The notes beneath the pieces were generated by a model that was not told where the DNA came from, searched no databases, and was given only the letters and a program-made list of their open reading frames with translations. A stretch of DNA of 64,000 nt from Flagellimonas chongwuensis (GTDB lineage Bacteria > Bacteroidota > Bacteroidia > Flavobacteriales > Flavobacteriaceae): NCBI RefSeq assembly GCF_013376415.1, contig NZ_WYET01000007.1:248001-312000 (forward strand). The letters are read 5' to 3'. Positions 1 to 9,216 of the stretch are shown here, piece after piece. The position numbers and the translations under genes were made by a program. The first letter of the stretch is position 1. The number at the start of each line of letters is the position of its first letter.

Positions 1-930
1 CGCCGAATCCTTTGCTAGTATTTTACCATTACCAGAAGAGAGGCACATTTGAAAATCGATGATCAACCTTCCTAAATCAGTTGGCGTTGTCCATAAGCCC
101 GCTGCTGCCGACTCTGGATAGATATTGTAATTATTACTCAAAAGTTTACCTCTTTCAGAATGAGCAAAAGCCAATTCTTCAGGATATTTATCCAATTCTA
201 TCGAGTAAAAGGATTGGTCCATTCCCAAAGGAGTGAATACGTTTTCATTTACAAAGCGCTCATAGGCAACTTTGGAATTATCCGAAATGATAAGTTGGGA
301 TATAGTGACACCTCCCCCTGAGTATTTGAATTCGCTATTCGCTGGTAAAATCTGTACAACTTTTTCAGAATTCGATGGCTTTATACCATTCAAAATTTGA
401 ACAATGCTTGGAAGATGCTCCGAGTTCCAGTATCCTCTAAAACCATGAACGGATAACCCTGCTGTATGGTTCAACAGTTGACGTAAAGTAATTGGCTCTT
501 CACCAAAGTCTATATTATATGGGAATTTCCAAGATGTCAAATACTGATTGATATCCTTATCCAAATCAATTTTATTTAATTCCTTCAGCCTCATCATTGC
601 CACTGCATTAACGAACTTACTCATAGAAGCGGCTTGAAAAACTGTCTGTTCAGTAATATCTGGTTTTATTGGGTTACCAGTTTCTCCATATCCTTTGGCC
701 CATTCAATTATATAGTCATGAATTACAGCAATGCTAAGTCCCTTCGTGTTGTATTTGTGCATTCGGTCCTTAAGCTTCCATAGAGATTGGTCTTTTCTAA
801 GGACTAAGGGGGCAAGGCTATTTTCAACCTGTTCAATTCTTTGATCAATAGTTGTATTGGTCTGAGAATATGAGATGACACTCGTATTGGCAATCGAGAA
901 GATGACAAGCAGCTGCTTTTTTATTGTCAT
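1..930 (-). CDS. Secreted serine hydrolase, beta-lactamase fold (C-terminus cut by window start)
   Basis: The 310 visible residues begin with a signal peptide (about residues 1-22, ending near SYSQ) and continue into a class C beta-lactamase/esterase-like domain. The nucleophile motif is SMSK (Ser102-x-x-Lys105), and YSG at Tyr203 stands where the family usually has YxN. LRQLLNHTAGLS near residues 149-160 is another family hallmark. The C-terminal KTG-type motif would lie beyond base 1. The start is the ATG at 928-930, directly before the signal peptide. Known members hydrolyse D-amino-acid peptides or esters in the periplasm or outside the cell; the substrate cannot be told here. It appears to be a single gene running off the window. 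Confidence 0.88.
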   Translation of the reverse strand, partial: MTIKKQLLVIFSIANTSVISYSQTNTTIDQRIEQVENSLAPLVLRKDQSLWKLKDRMHKYNTKGLSIAVIHDYIIEWAKGYGETGNPIKPDITEQTVFQAASMSKFVNAVAMMRLKELNKIDLDKDINQYLTSWKFPYNIDFGEEPITLRQLLNHTAGLSVHGFRGYWNSEHLPSIVQILNGIKPSNSEKVVQILPANSEFKYSGGGVTISQLIISDNSKVAYERFVNENVFTPLGMDQSFYSIELDKYPEELAFAHSERGKLLSNNYNIYPESAAAGLWTTPTDLGRLIIDFQMCLSSGNGKILAKDSA

Positions 931-1015
931 GGTTTGGTATTTGGTTTCCAATATCAAAGATTGTTCCAATTTACAGGTATTTAATTCGAACAGTATGCTC
1001 TATTTCAGATTTATA

Positions 1016-1042
1016 CATAAAAAACTCCCCTTAAAAGGGGAG
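1016..1042 (-). terminator. Rho-independent terminator after the DUF4114/T9SS gene
   Basis: On the minus strand an 8-bp perfect stem (CTCCCCTT / AAGGGGAG, 1025-1042) with a 2-nt loop is followed by a run of six T. It starts 38 bases past the stop codon at 1080. Confidence 0.85.
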
Positions 1043-1079
1043 CCTTCATCAAAAAAACAACAACCTATAAAAACCACAA

Positions 1080-3572
1080 TTACTGTCGTATTATTTTCCC
1101 ACTATACGTCTTATTATGGACCACATCGCCAATGCGGTAGAGGTACATGCCCTTGGGCAGATGGCCCAGCTCCAAACGAATGCTGTTCTCGTAACCTGTT
1201 GGAGCTTGGGTATCTGCATAAACCACCTGACCGCTTAAGTTGACCACACGCACGTATACTTCATCTGTTTTTTCAGGAATGGAAATGTCGGTGTAATTAA
1301 CAAAAGGGTTAGGGTAACTTTTGAGGGTCAAAACTGTATCCACTTCATCAAATGTGGTAATTGCCTCTTCATCTGGCTCCAATTCATTTTCTACTATACC
1401 AATTTCCTCTTGAGATGGTTGGTCCATGGCCGACTTGGTCAAAGCCACCTTATCCACTTTCAATTCAAAAGGTTGATAATTTTCATAATCGCCCTGTATA
1501 GAAATGACTATGCTACGCAATTGATCAAAACCAATGTATTTACCTTCGAATTCTGAAAATGCCAAGCTAATTGTCTTTGCCTCAGTATTGGGTTCCACGG
1601 CATAACGTAAACGTTCGGACCAATCGCTCGTAGTATCGGTCACCAAACTTATTTCTACGGGGACATCATTGACAAGGTTGAACTGTAGGTATTGATAATC
1701 CCCAATGGGCAATTGAAGGTCTCCAGCCAAAACATTTCTGAATACATTTACTGTTTCCTTCACTTCTCCTTGAACCACAACACCACGTTCCACGGCATGA
1801 CCGTCAACTTCCCAAGCTTCGTGGGGAGTTACCTCAAAAACCTCCAAGCTATCTACTTGAGCGTTTAAATCAACACCCCATGGACCGTCGGCCAGGTAAA
1901 TGGCATCGTGCTGATATGAATTTTCCGCGATAATAGACAATCCCATATCGAACAGATGACCTGAATCCACTGTAATCTGCTGCTCCCATTCCCCGCTTAA
2001 ATCGATGTATTTATTTAAATTTTGAAGCGTTTGCTGTTCGGTCGTTTTATAATTTCCATCTAGCAACAGCCAGCTCGCGTTGCTCTTATTAATGATATTC
2101 AAATGCAATTTTCCGTTTTGATAATATCCATTTTGGATAAAGACAGTAGGAAGAACATTATCAACATTATTGATTTGCAAAGGGCCTTCTTGCTCGAGAT
2201 TCATAAGGATTTCATTGACCACCGTACTCACCTGCCCCATACTGTTTCCCCAAACCTGAAAATTCATATAATCGCCTGCGGGGTATTCATCCAAGTTCCA
2301 ACGACTATACAGGCTGCGTTGGGAGCCTTCTTCGCGTACCGAAAATACAACTGCGTACTCCACATTGCCATTGGCCCTTTCCAGTTCGGAATACACTAAT
2401 CTATGACCATGCAATTGAATGGTCCGTAAATCTTTCAATTTGGAATCATTGAGCCTATCGCAAATGGTCTTGGTGTGATTGTACACCTCACCCTTTGTAT
2501 TCAAAGCCAAAGCGGCAGAGACCCTATCGCCATCTTGGTAATAATCTATTCCGAATACCTCATCGGCATTGGTAATGTTGAGCAAATCCTCTGGACTTGA
2601 AACATAAGACGTTTCTGTGCCAAACATTCCAATGCTGGGAAAATAACCATCCAAATTACCCGATTTGGCCATAAGGGACTTGTAGGTCTTTTTATCGTAC
2701 TTGCTTTGCAAGGCACGCTTATTCTTAAAAGTATTAGCCTTGTTTCGGTCAAAATTTCGCTTTGCGATCAAGCTAGCGAGGTCACCGTTGCTTTCCAGCC
2801 CCCCATCGTTCCCAGAAGTTACGGGAGCGTGGTCGGTAATTTTATTATAATTGGTTGTTTTTACCGCTGTGTAAGGACTTGCGGTTATGTAGAAAAGTGC
2901 ATCATTAAAATCATTATCACAACTCGCGTAATCCCTTCGAATGTCCTCAAAACCTAAAATAATTCGCTCGTTGTCCGGGTCGTTCAACAACACATTGTGA
3001 TACCTCAAAGATTCTTCTGCTTCAGGATTAAAATCAGGATTGGAGAACAGTTGCCAATGACCTGAAGTTACATATCCCTTCCATCCATTGGCCAATAAAA
3101 CCCATCCAATACCCGTTCCTGCCTTGAAATCACCTATTTTCACTCGGTGTCCGGTCTCCAAACTTCCACCGCTGTACAAAGCGGATACGTTTGGAAAAAT
3201 TATGGTAATGTCCTCTTGTTGGGGTGTTCCTGTTAAAGGTTGGTCGGTTTGATAGGTATAATAGCCCAATACGTTTTTGTAACCTGCACCTTCAGCCACA
3301 AAGGTGACCCAGACTTCTGCATCTTCCACTAATATAACATCAGTATCATAGCCGGAAGTAATATATTGAGGATTGTAATCGGGCACTGGATATCCTTCCG
3401 GCAATGCATTGTTGATCATATCCAAGGTTTCCTGTGATACATCGTCCTTACCATCCAGGTATAGTGGGGTTCCATCAGATGTATAGTCTCCCAAAAACTT
3501 ATAATTATACTCTTGGGCACTTGCCCAGGAAAAAGTAAGCATGGTTGCCAATAGAAGTAATAATTGTTTCAT
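1080..3572 (-). CDS. Secreted DUF4114 protein with T9SS type A sorting domain
   Basis: The start is placed at the ATG at 3570-3572 because it opens a clear signal peptide (MKQLLLLLATMLTFSWASAQ); a longer frame upstream would bury it. The product is 830 aa. A DUF4114 domain lies around residues 135-240, with conserved GFEDI...CDNDFNDALF ending in an acidic Asp-rich motif of the kind thought to bind Ca2+. A long beta-rich stretch follows. The last 75 or so residues (SYPNPFVNYTDI... to GKIIRQ) are a type A type IX secretion sorting tail. The protein should therefore be exported through the outer membrane and released or anchored. No enzymatic motif was recognised. It stands alone, with its own terminator. 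Confidence 0.88.
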   Translation of the reverse strand: MKQLLLLLATMLTFSWASAQEYNYKFLGDYTSDGTPLYLDGKDDVSQETLDMINNALPEGYPVPDYNPQYITSGYDTDVILVEDAEVWVTFVAEGAGYKNVLGYYTYQTDQPLTGTPQQEDITIIFPNVSALYSGGSLETGHRVKIGDFKAGTGIGWVLLANGWKGYVTSGHWQLFSNPDFNPEAEESLRYHNVLLNDPDNERIILGFEDIRRDYASCDNDFNDALFYITASPYTAVKTTNYNKITDHAPVTSGNDGGLESNGDLASLIAKRNFDRNKANTFKNKRALQSKYDKKTYKSLMAKSGNLDGYFPSIGMFGTETSYVSSPEDLLNITNADEVFGIDYYQDGDRVSAALALNTKGEVYNHTKTICDRLNDSKLKDLRTIQLHGHRLVYSELERANGNVEYAVVFSVREEGSQRSLYSRWNLDEYPAGDYMNFQVWGNSMGQVSTVVNEILMNLEQEGPLQINNVDNVLPTVFIQNGYYQNGKLHLNIINKSNASWLLLDGNYKTTEQQTLQNLNKYIDLSGEWEQQITVDSGHLFDMGLSIIAENSYQHDAIYLADGPWGVDLNAQVDSLEVFEVTPHEAWEVDGHAVERGVVVQGEVKETVNVFRNVLAGDLQLPIGDYQYLQFNLVNDVPVEISLVTDTTSDWSERLRYAVEPNTEAKTISLAFSEFEGKYIGFDQLRSIVISIQGDYENYQPFELKVDKVALTKSAMDQPSQEEIGIVENELEPDEEAITTFDEVDTVLTLKSYPNPFVNYTDISIPEKTDEVYVRVVNLSGQVVYADTQAPTGYENSIRLELGHLPKGMYLYRIGDVVHNKTYSGKIIRQ

Positions 3573-3684
3573 AATTGTAGGTTTAGAATATGGTTCAAAA
3601 TTGCTGATTTCCTGCTCCAAAAATGGAGTAGCTTCGGTGAATCAAAATTTTCTATAGACGGATGGATATTAGAAAAGGACAAGC

Positions 3685-3710
3685 ATAAAAAAACACCCCG
3701 AAAGGTGTTT
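3685..3710 (-). terminator. Rho-independent terminator, minus strand
   Basis: A 7-bp perfect stem (AAACACC / GGTGTTT, 3691-3710) with a 6-nt loop is followed on the minus strand by seven T. It lies about 255 bases past the LytTR gene stop, but only 28 bases past the stop of the possible small ORF at 3738-3833. Confidence 0.75.
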
Positions 3711-3737
3711 CGTATCATATCCAATAACTATTTGCAA

Positions 3738-3833
3738 TTACATCAATCCATAATGATGAACTGTTCCTATAACAACTATATAAAGAACACCTAGGTGTAA
3801 GAATATCAATGTTTTAAGAACCAATTTAAACAC
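3738..3833 (-). CDS. Possible small hydrophobic membrane peptide (about 31 aa)
   Basis: In the otherwise empty 393-base gap between 3573 and 3965, a minus-strand frame opens at GTG (3831-3833) and codes for a hydrophobic peptide containing LIFLHLGVLYIVVIGTV and ending HHYGLM. It reads like one transmembrane helix with a short basic N-terminus (KLVLK). A good terminator begins 28 bases after its stop. On the minus strand TAGTTTTG near 3880-3887 matches the flavobacterial -7 box TAnnTTTG. There is no ATG in this frame, and the upstream ATG at about 3846 is in another frame and stops quickly. This is a weak gene call; the region may instead be a long untranslated tail of the upstream operon. Confidence 0.3.
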   Translation of the reverse strand: MFKLVLKTLIFLHLGVLYIVVIGTVHHYGLM

Positions 3834-3965
3834 ATCACCTGTTTCATGGTATAAGTTTTATGATTAACACTGGCACAAAACTAGCTCTCTTTGCCTTAGT
3901 GAATTTAGATGAAACGGTGAGCGAAAAAAAGTGTAGATAAGCTAAAAGATTGTTGTGTTGAATTT

Positions 3966-4682
3966 TTAAAGAAGGTTCAACCTTCGCATTAATTCCGGTC
4001 TATTGGACCTGCTGATCGGGACAACGCTCTTTTCGATCAATACGCTATTATCCTCAATATCAATAATTTTATTAAAGTTGATCACAAAAGACCTATGAAT
4101 CTGTAAAAACTTGTCGTCAGGGAGTTTGTCCAAAATTTTCTTCAAGGTGGTGTGTACCAAATAATCCTTGGATTGTGTTTTGATATTGATATAATCTCCC
4201 TTGGCTTCAATAAGCAATATCTCGGTATATTTTAGTTTGATGAGCCTGCGGTCTATATTTATATAGAGATCTTCTCCCGAGGCATTCTCTTGGTCGGTAG
4301 GAAATCCGCTAGAAGTTTTTGAACCAGATGACTTGCCTTTTAAGACTTTCTGTACACATTTATCAAATCTTTCTTGAGTGATGGGCTTAACCAAATAATC
4401 CACGATCGCTTCGTATTCATATGATGCGATGGCAAATTCCGTATCGGAAGTGGTCATTACAATTTTGGGTGGGTTTTTGAGTGTTTGAATAAAATCAATC
4501 CCCGTAAATCCAGGCATATGGATGTCCAAGAAAATAAGGTCCACTTTATATTCGTTCAAAAATTTGATGGCCTCTATGGCACTATCAAATTCCTCCATAA
4601 CATTCAATTCAGGAGCCTTGGAGCATAATTGAGACACTATTGCTCTGGCTGCCGCTTCGTCATCAACTATAATACAATTCAT
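3966..4682 (-). CDS. LytTR-family response regulator
   Basis: This 238-aa protein has a receiver domain at residues 1-120. The acidic pair is DD at 7-8, the phosphoacceptor is Asp53 in LIFLDIHMPG, and the Lys is in YLVKPI. A LytTR DNA-binding domain follows from about residue 137 (IDRRLIKLKYTEILLIEAKGDYI...). It is the expected transcriptional output of the operon: the HPt protein encoded two bases upstream (stop 4685) would pass phosphate to Asp53. In Bacteroidota such regulators usually bind paired direct repeats at target promoters; none was identified here. It is the last gene of a seven-gene train. Confidence 0.93.
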   Translation of the reverse strand: MNCIIVDDEAAARAIVSQLCSKAPELNVMEEFDSAIEAIKFLNEYKVDLIFLDIHMPGFTGIDFIQTLKNPPKIVMTTSDTEFAIASYEYEAIVDYLVKPITQERFDKCVQKVLKGKSSGSKTSSGFPTDQENASGEDLYINIDRRLIKLKYTEILLIEAKGDYINIKTQSKDYLVHTTLKKILDKLPDDKFLQIHRSFVINFNKIIDIEDNSVLIEKSVVPISRSNRPELMRRLNLL

Positions 4683-4684
4683 TT

Positions 4685-5005
4685 TTAAATGGTTTTTAGG
4701 TATTGTTCCACTGTTTCCAGGACCGACAAAAATTCTTGTTTTAAGGAATGCTCACCATTTCGCAGTTCGTTTTCGTGCTGAACGGCCAAAGTGTAAGCAT
4801 TTTGTATACCTAGAACGTTGAGTTTGTGCTTTATCTTGTGTACGAGCTCGGACGCTCCCCTAAATAAAGAACTTTCCATCGCTGTTAGGTACTCATTTTT
4901 TTCCGCAGGAAACTCCTCCTTTAAGATACCAATGAATTTTTGGCGAAAAGCTTCATCACCATCAGCTAGATTGTCAATGTAAGTTAGGTTTGGAGTCTCT
5001 TTCAT
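4685..5005 (-). CDS. Histidine phosphotransfer (HPt) protein
   Basis: This 106-aa helical protein carries the HPt signature VHKIKHKLNVLGI, with phosphoacceptor His56 and the usual following Leu-Gly; the common HxLKG glycine is His60 here. The ATG at 5003-5005 overlaps the TGA of the upstream kinase by four bases (ATGA), which argues for translational coupling and for this start over a longer frame. Known HPt proteins relay phosphate between receiver domains. Neither kinase in this operon carries a fused receiver, so the upstream donor is probably the stand-alone CheY-like protein at 9828-10229, and the acceptor the LytTR regulator immediately downstream. Confidence 0.88.
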   Translation of the reverse strand: MKETPNLTYIDNLADGDEAFRQKFIGILKEEFPAEKNEYLTAMESSLFRGASELVHKIKHKLNVLGIQNAYTLAVQHENELRNGEHSLKQEFLSVLETVEQYLKTI

Positions 5006-6069
5006 TGTTCTTGTTTTTTTAGTGTAAAATGAAATGTAGTGCCCAATCCTTCTAAACTTTCCACCCAAACCTTACCCCCGTATAGCCCTACAATTTTTTT
5101 TACCAATGCCAAACCGATACCCGTGGCCATTTCATCATTTTCTAGTTTGTTGAACATTTCAAATATGTCCGTTTGGTGTTCCTCCGGGATTCCCTTTCCA
5201 TTGTCCGCTACGGCAAAATACCAGTTATCACCCTTATCCTTGAAATCGATTCGAACTGTTCCCTTCTTTTTGTTTTCCAATGCCTTTACTGCGTTGGTCA
5301 TCAAGTTCATGAACAATTGTTCAATTTTATATTTATCAAAACAAAGCTTTGGAAGGTTTTCTTGAAATTGGAAAGAAACGTTGTTAGGTACAAAAATGTT
5401 TTGTTGAATATCGCCTAAAAGCTCTTCCAAATTGAATTCTACATTTGATGAGTTTTTGTTTCCAAGTGTGGCATGCTTTAAGATTCCCGTTATGAGCTTG
5501 TCCATTTTCTCCAAATTTTGAAGAGCAAGGGAAAGGTTTTGTTGACTCTGCTCAGAAAGTGTATCCCTTTCATCCTCCTCGATCCAGGCAATCAAGGCAC
5601 TAATATTCCTAATGGGCGACTTTAAATCGTGGGATACAACATGTGCGTAACTGTTCAAGGATTCATTCTGACGGGCCAAATCCTTTAAAAGGCCATCCTT
5701 CTCTATTCCCATTTCGGATGCACGCTGAGCCAACTCCTTAATCTGTCTGGCCAACTTTTCCGCATCAAAGTTCTCGTCTACGATATTCTTTGTGACCTCT
5801 TGGGTCTCAAAGTTTGATTGCAATGCGGTCAATGCATTTTCCAATGAATTGAGCACTTTTTTTTGCCGGGCGGCCTCTTTTTCCAATTCCCGATTGGCGT
5901 CATAAAGTTCGTCGGAACTAATTGCCGTGGCCCTTTGAAGCATGGACAATTTTTCATCATAATGCTCGTAAGACTTTCCTATTGCCTCAAAAAGTTCTTC
6001 CAGAGAGCTTTCATTACATAAGGCTTCGGGCAAGTATTTGTTGAGCTGTCTTTTGAGCAGGCTGTGCAT
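5002..6069 (-). CDS. Soluble sensor histidine kinase with N-terminal coiled coil
   Basis: This 355-aa protein has no membrane segment. Residues 1-135 are largely helical and charged, predicted coiled coil. The dimerisation/phosphoacceptor box is VVSHDLKSP with His147. The ATPase has an N box (NLMTNAVKAL), DNGKGIPEEH and GIGLALVKKIV. The catalytic half is close in sequence to that of the PAS kinase two genes upstream, suggesting the pair arose by duplication. Its ATG shares one base with the FIST gene stop (TAATG), so it is probably translated together with that sensor and takes its signal from it. FIST-kinase pairing is inferred from gene order. Confidence 0.92.
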   Translation of the reverse strand: MHSLLKRQLNKYLPEALCNESSLEELFEAIGKSYEHYDEKLSMLQRATAISSDELYDANRELEKEAARQKKVLNSLENALTALQSNFETQEVTKNIVDENFDAEKLARQIKELAQRASEMGIEKDGLLKDLARQNESLNSYAHVVSHDLKSPIRNISALIAWIEEDERDTLSEQSQQNLSLALQNLEKMDKLITGILKHATLGNKNSSNVEFNLEELLGDIQQNIFVPNNVSFQFQENLPKLCFDKYKIEQLFMNLMTNAVKALENKKKGTVRIDFKDKGDNWYFAVADNGKGIPEEHQTDIFEMFNKLENDEMATGIGLALVKKIVGLYGGKVWVESLEGLGTTFHFTLKKQEQ

Positions 6070-7199
6070 TATTCGCTAAATAAAGTTAGTGTCATAGTTT
6101 GATTGTGGAGCTTGCAAGAGCGATGACCCGCAAAAGGTGCCATTTCACCGTAAGAATAAAACCCTGATATGGGAACATGCTTACCTACAATCTGGCTCAC
6201 TTCCTCTATTTCTTCCTCGGTACGCTGGTCCATTACCAGTTTTCGGCCCACACAACTGATCAGAATGGCCAATTGCGACTCGGTATTGCGACCTTGAACT
6301 GCGAGTTTCGCTGCTGACCGTGCACCGCTGGCAATATCGTCCACAGTGGCCATCATCAATTGTACTTTAGATCCTTGCGGTACATCTCCGGCCAAAATCA
6401 TTGCGTTCCTTTCTTCATCTATGTTTAATATGGTTCTTACAATGGCGGCACCTCCATCCGTTCTTACACTTAAGGGATATAAAAGTGCCGATTTTGGCAA
6501 TTCGCTGGCCTTGTCGCCCAAATAACGTTTGTAAAGGTCAAGAGCAGGTTTGCCGTCGAGTTCGAACAGAATATTGTTTCTTGATTTTGTTATCATCCGT
6601 TCTGGACCAAACGGTATCCAACCTCCGAAGTTTGCGCAACTGATCTCGAGCGATTCGCCATAGAAACCTATGGCAACAACTTCTCCTTCTTTTGGAGATT
6701 GATTATAGGAAGCCAACGTCTTTTCAAAACGGTCACCGTCCCCACAAAGCCCCCCGGACAGTCCAATACTACCGTTACCTCCATATTCCATACCTGTAAT
6801 AAGGTCGCTCCCATTTACGGTGCTTCCTTCGGATACTACAAAAATGTGCTTTAATTGCTCTTTTGGAAATTCCTTGGAGAGACACCTGCCCAACGCATCA
6901 TCGTTATGTTGAAATTCGGAAACATTTTTACTCTTTACCATAAAGTGTCCTTTTTCAAACTCAATAGCTGTAAGCACGACTGTACCATCCAAGACCTTCT
7001 CCCCCATTATCTCACCGGAGGTTGACCCAAAAACAAGATGGCCGTCGGGAAACAGTTCCCTTACTTCTTGAAACAACCCCTCGTCCTGAAGCATAAATCT
7101 ATTGCCAAAGACCAAAACCAATGGTTCTTTTAGATCTATCCTTTCCGAGGCAAATTCAAATTTGGAATTAGATAACTTTTTGGCTTGCAATATCTTCAT
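6069..7199 (-). CDS. FIST-domain sensory protein
   Basis: This 376-aa soluble protein matches the FIST_N plus FIST_C layout. The N-terminal half has LVFGSTSGEIMG (about 55-66) and the repeated Gly-rich GLSGGLCGDGDRF (about 148-160). The C-terminal half has SCVGRKLVMDQRTEEEIEEV and the closing GFYSYGEMAPFAG near 345. FIST domains are known as small-ligand sensors next to signalling proteins, proposed to bind amino acids or similar compounds. Its 5' end overlaps the 3' end of the PAS kinase gene by 32 bases in another frame, so co-translation is likely. It probably feeds the downstream soluble kinase. The ligand cannot be told from sequence. Confidence 0.9.
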   Translation of the reverse strand: MKILQAKKLSNSKFEFASERIDLKEPLVLVFGNRFMLQDEGLFQEVRELFPDGHLVFGSTSGEIMGEKVLDGTVVLTAIEFEKGHFMVKSKNVSEFQHNDDALGRCLSKEFPKEQLKHIFVVSEGSTVNGSDLITGMEYGGNGSIGLSGGLCGDGDRFEKTLASYNQSPKEGEVVAIGFYGESLEISCANFGGWIPFGPERMITKSRNNILFELDGKPALDLYKRYLGDKASELPKSALLYPLSVRTDGGAAIVRTILNIDEERNAMILAGDVPQGSKVQLMMATVDDIASGARSAAKLAVQGRNTESQLAILISCVGRKLVMDQRTEEEIEEVSQIVGKHVPISGFYSYGEMAPFAGHRSCKLHNQTMTLTLFSE

Positions 7200-9216
7200 G
7201 TAGATTGGAATTTAATGTTTGTTTTTCAAGGGTGAAATAGAAATCGGTTCCTTTACCCTCTTCACTTTCCACCCATACCTCACCATTATAACGATCAATA
7301 ATCTTTTTTACTATGGATAGGCCTATCCCTGTTGATTTTTTATCGTCTGAAGCAGATTGAAAAATTTCAAATATCTTTTTATGGTATTTTTTAGGAATAC
7401 CTACACCATTATCCTTAATGCAAAACTCCCAAAAGCCATGTTTATCCTGATAAAGCACTTCGACTTTTCCATTTTCTTTTTCAATATGCACAACTGCATT
7501 GGAAATAATATTTTGGAACAATTGATGCATTTTTGTTCTATCGGCAATAATCGTGGGCAATTTTTCAGGGGCAATCACCTTTACGTTTTCAGGAATGTAG
7601 ATACTTTCCTCAATTTCCGAAACCACATCGTGTAAATCTATTTCTGTATTTTTAAGTTCAGAAGTATTGGCCGTGGAATACGCCAAAATTCCACTGATCA
7701 AGTTTTCCATGGATTCAATCTTATCTTGGATTAGCTTGAGGTATTCCTTGCCTGCGTCGTCCAAAGAATCCCCATAATCGTTGCTCAACCAACTTGCCAA
7801 GGCCTCAATACTTCTCAAAGGAGACTTTAAATCGTGGGACACTACATAAGCATATTCCTTTAAGCTCTCGTTGCTCTGTTCCAATTTGGACAATAGTTTT
7901 TCCTTTTCGAGCTGTAATTTTATGTGTTCGGTAATATCCAAATGGATGCCGATAGAACCGATTGCCCGCTGAGCTTCATCAAAACGCGGTGCGGAGCTCA
8001 CCAACCAGTGACGCTGTTCGCCTTTCTTGTTAAATACAGCCATTTGATGAGAGTCCTGACCCTTTTTCAGTTGTGCTATGTCCTTATCATCGATTATCTG
8101 TTTGTTATTGGCGGTTCTCAATTCATGGACAACACTGCCCACAAGTTCTTTCATTTCAAAACCGCTTATGTTGCAAAAACTTCGGTTTACAGTTTGAATT
8201 TGGCCATTTAAATCGACCTCGATCAAACCAAGGTTCATATTTGCAATAATTCCGCTGTACTTGTCTTTTTCAGCCTGTAGGTTTTGTCTAAAGGTTTTGG
8301 TGAGTGTAACATCCCGATAGCTCCATAAATGGCCTTTGTAAACGCCATCGTTGAATAGCGGTATGTAATCGCGCTCCAAAATTCTGCCATCTGTCATCTG
8401 CAATTCATCAGATAGAACTGTTTCTTGATTTTTCAAAATTTCGGTTATGCGATCAATGAATTGTTCCGGGTCCTTAAAATAGTCCTTGGATTCTTCTGCT
8501 GCATTTGCACAGTCCGCGCCGATCATATCCTCTGGATTGGCTTGGATACCGAACATATCACAGAATTTTTTGTTCGTAAGTGCAATTTTTCGGTTTTCAT
8601 CTTCGAGCAGTACGGCCATTTCGAGGTTTTTTATCAAGGTGGCCAACCTATCCTGAGATTCTTTTAATTGTTCTTGTTGATTTTTAAGCAAACTTTCAAC
8701 ATCTTTTTCCTGAGTAATGTCTCGGATAATACCTTGAGCAGCAATGGGATTGGCTTTACGGTCATAGATAAGGCTGGCATTGATCTGCACATATTTTTGT
8801 TGGTTGTCCGGTAAAACAATCTTGGCCCTATAATTTTTTAAAATACCTGTTTCCAGTAAGGATTGGATGGATTCTGCCGTGTATTGAGCAAAATCTGGAT
8901 GAACGTAACGGGAAAGGTTGACTTCGTTTTTTAAACGATTAAACTTCAAAAATTCTTTGGCGGATTCATTGCTTCGGATAACGTTGAAGTCCAAATCCAT
9001 TACCACATAAGGATCAATTATATTAAGGAAAGCGGCATTTACTTCATCAGTCCTTTCATTCAATAGATTTTCGAGCAGTACATTGGCCCGTTTTAGGTGT
9101 TCTGCCGTATCATAAAGTTCCTTGGACTTATCTTCAAGGATTTTCTCCGCTTGTGCCCTCGCCTTCTTTTGGCGTTCCAGAGCTCTTTTTAACACTTTAA
9201 CCTCGTTACTCTCCAT
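7168..9216 (-). CDS. Triple-PAS sensor histidine kinase
   Basis: This 682-aa protein has no transmembrane segment. Residues 1-60 form a basic coiled coil. Three PAS-type modules follow at about 60-170, 190-305 and 315-430; the last two carry PAC-like tails (SIGIHLDITEHIK). The kinase box is VVSHDLKSP with His461, then N box NIISNAVVHIE, DNGVGIPKKYH and GIGLSIVKKII. Its start overlaps the end of the H-NOX gene by 11 bases. H-NOX proteins are known to control partner kinases through direct contact, so the N-terminal coil or first PAS is the likely contact point (inference). The kinase is cytosolic, fitting a membrane-permeant signal such as NO. Confidence 0.93.
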   Translation of the reverse strand: MESNEVKVLKRALERQKKARAQAEKILEDKSKELYDTAEHLKRANVLLENLLNERTDEVNAAFLNIIDPYVVMDLDFNVIRSNESAKEFLKFNRLKNEVNLSRYVHPDFAQYTAESIQSLLETGILKNYRAKIVLPDNQQKYVQINASLIYDRKANPIAAQGIIRDITQEKDVESLLKNQQEQLKESQDRLATLIKNLEMAVLLEDENRKIALTNKKFCDMFGIQANPEDMIGADCANAAEESKDYFKDPEQFIDRITEILKNQETVLSDELQMTDGRILERDYIPLFNDGVYKGHLWSYRDVTLTKTFRQNLQAEKDKYSGIIANMNLGLIEVDLNGQIQTVNRSFCNISGFEMKELVGSVVHELRTANNKQIIDDKDIAQLKKGQDSHQMAVFNKKGEQRHWLVSSAPRFDEAQRAIGSIGIHLDITEHIKLQLEKEKLLSKLEQSNESLKEYAYVVSHDLKSPLRSIEALASWLSNDYGDSLDDAGKEYLKLIQDKIESMENLISGILAYSTANTSELKNTEIDLHDVVSEIEESIYIPENVKVIAPEKLPTIIADRTKMHQLFQNIISNAVVHIEKENGKVEVLYQDKHGFWEFCIKDNGVGIPKKYHKKIFEIFQSASDDKKSTGIGLSIVKKIIDRYNGEVWVESEEGKGTDFYFTLEKQTLNSNLHEDIASQKVI

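Noticed and set aside
3573..3620. 16-residue N-terminal extension of the DUF4114 protein
   Set aside because: The upstream Met would place 16 polar residues before a perfect signal peptide; the inner ATG fits export.
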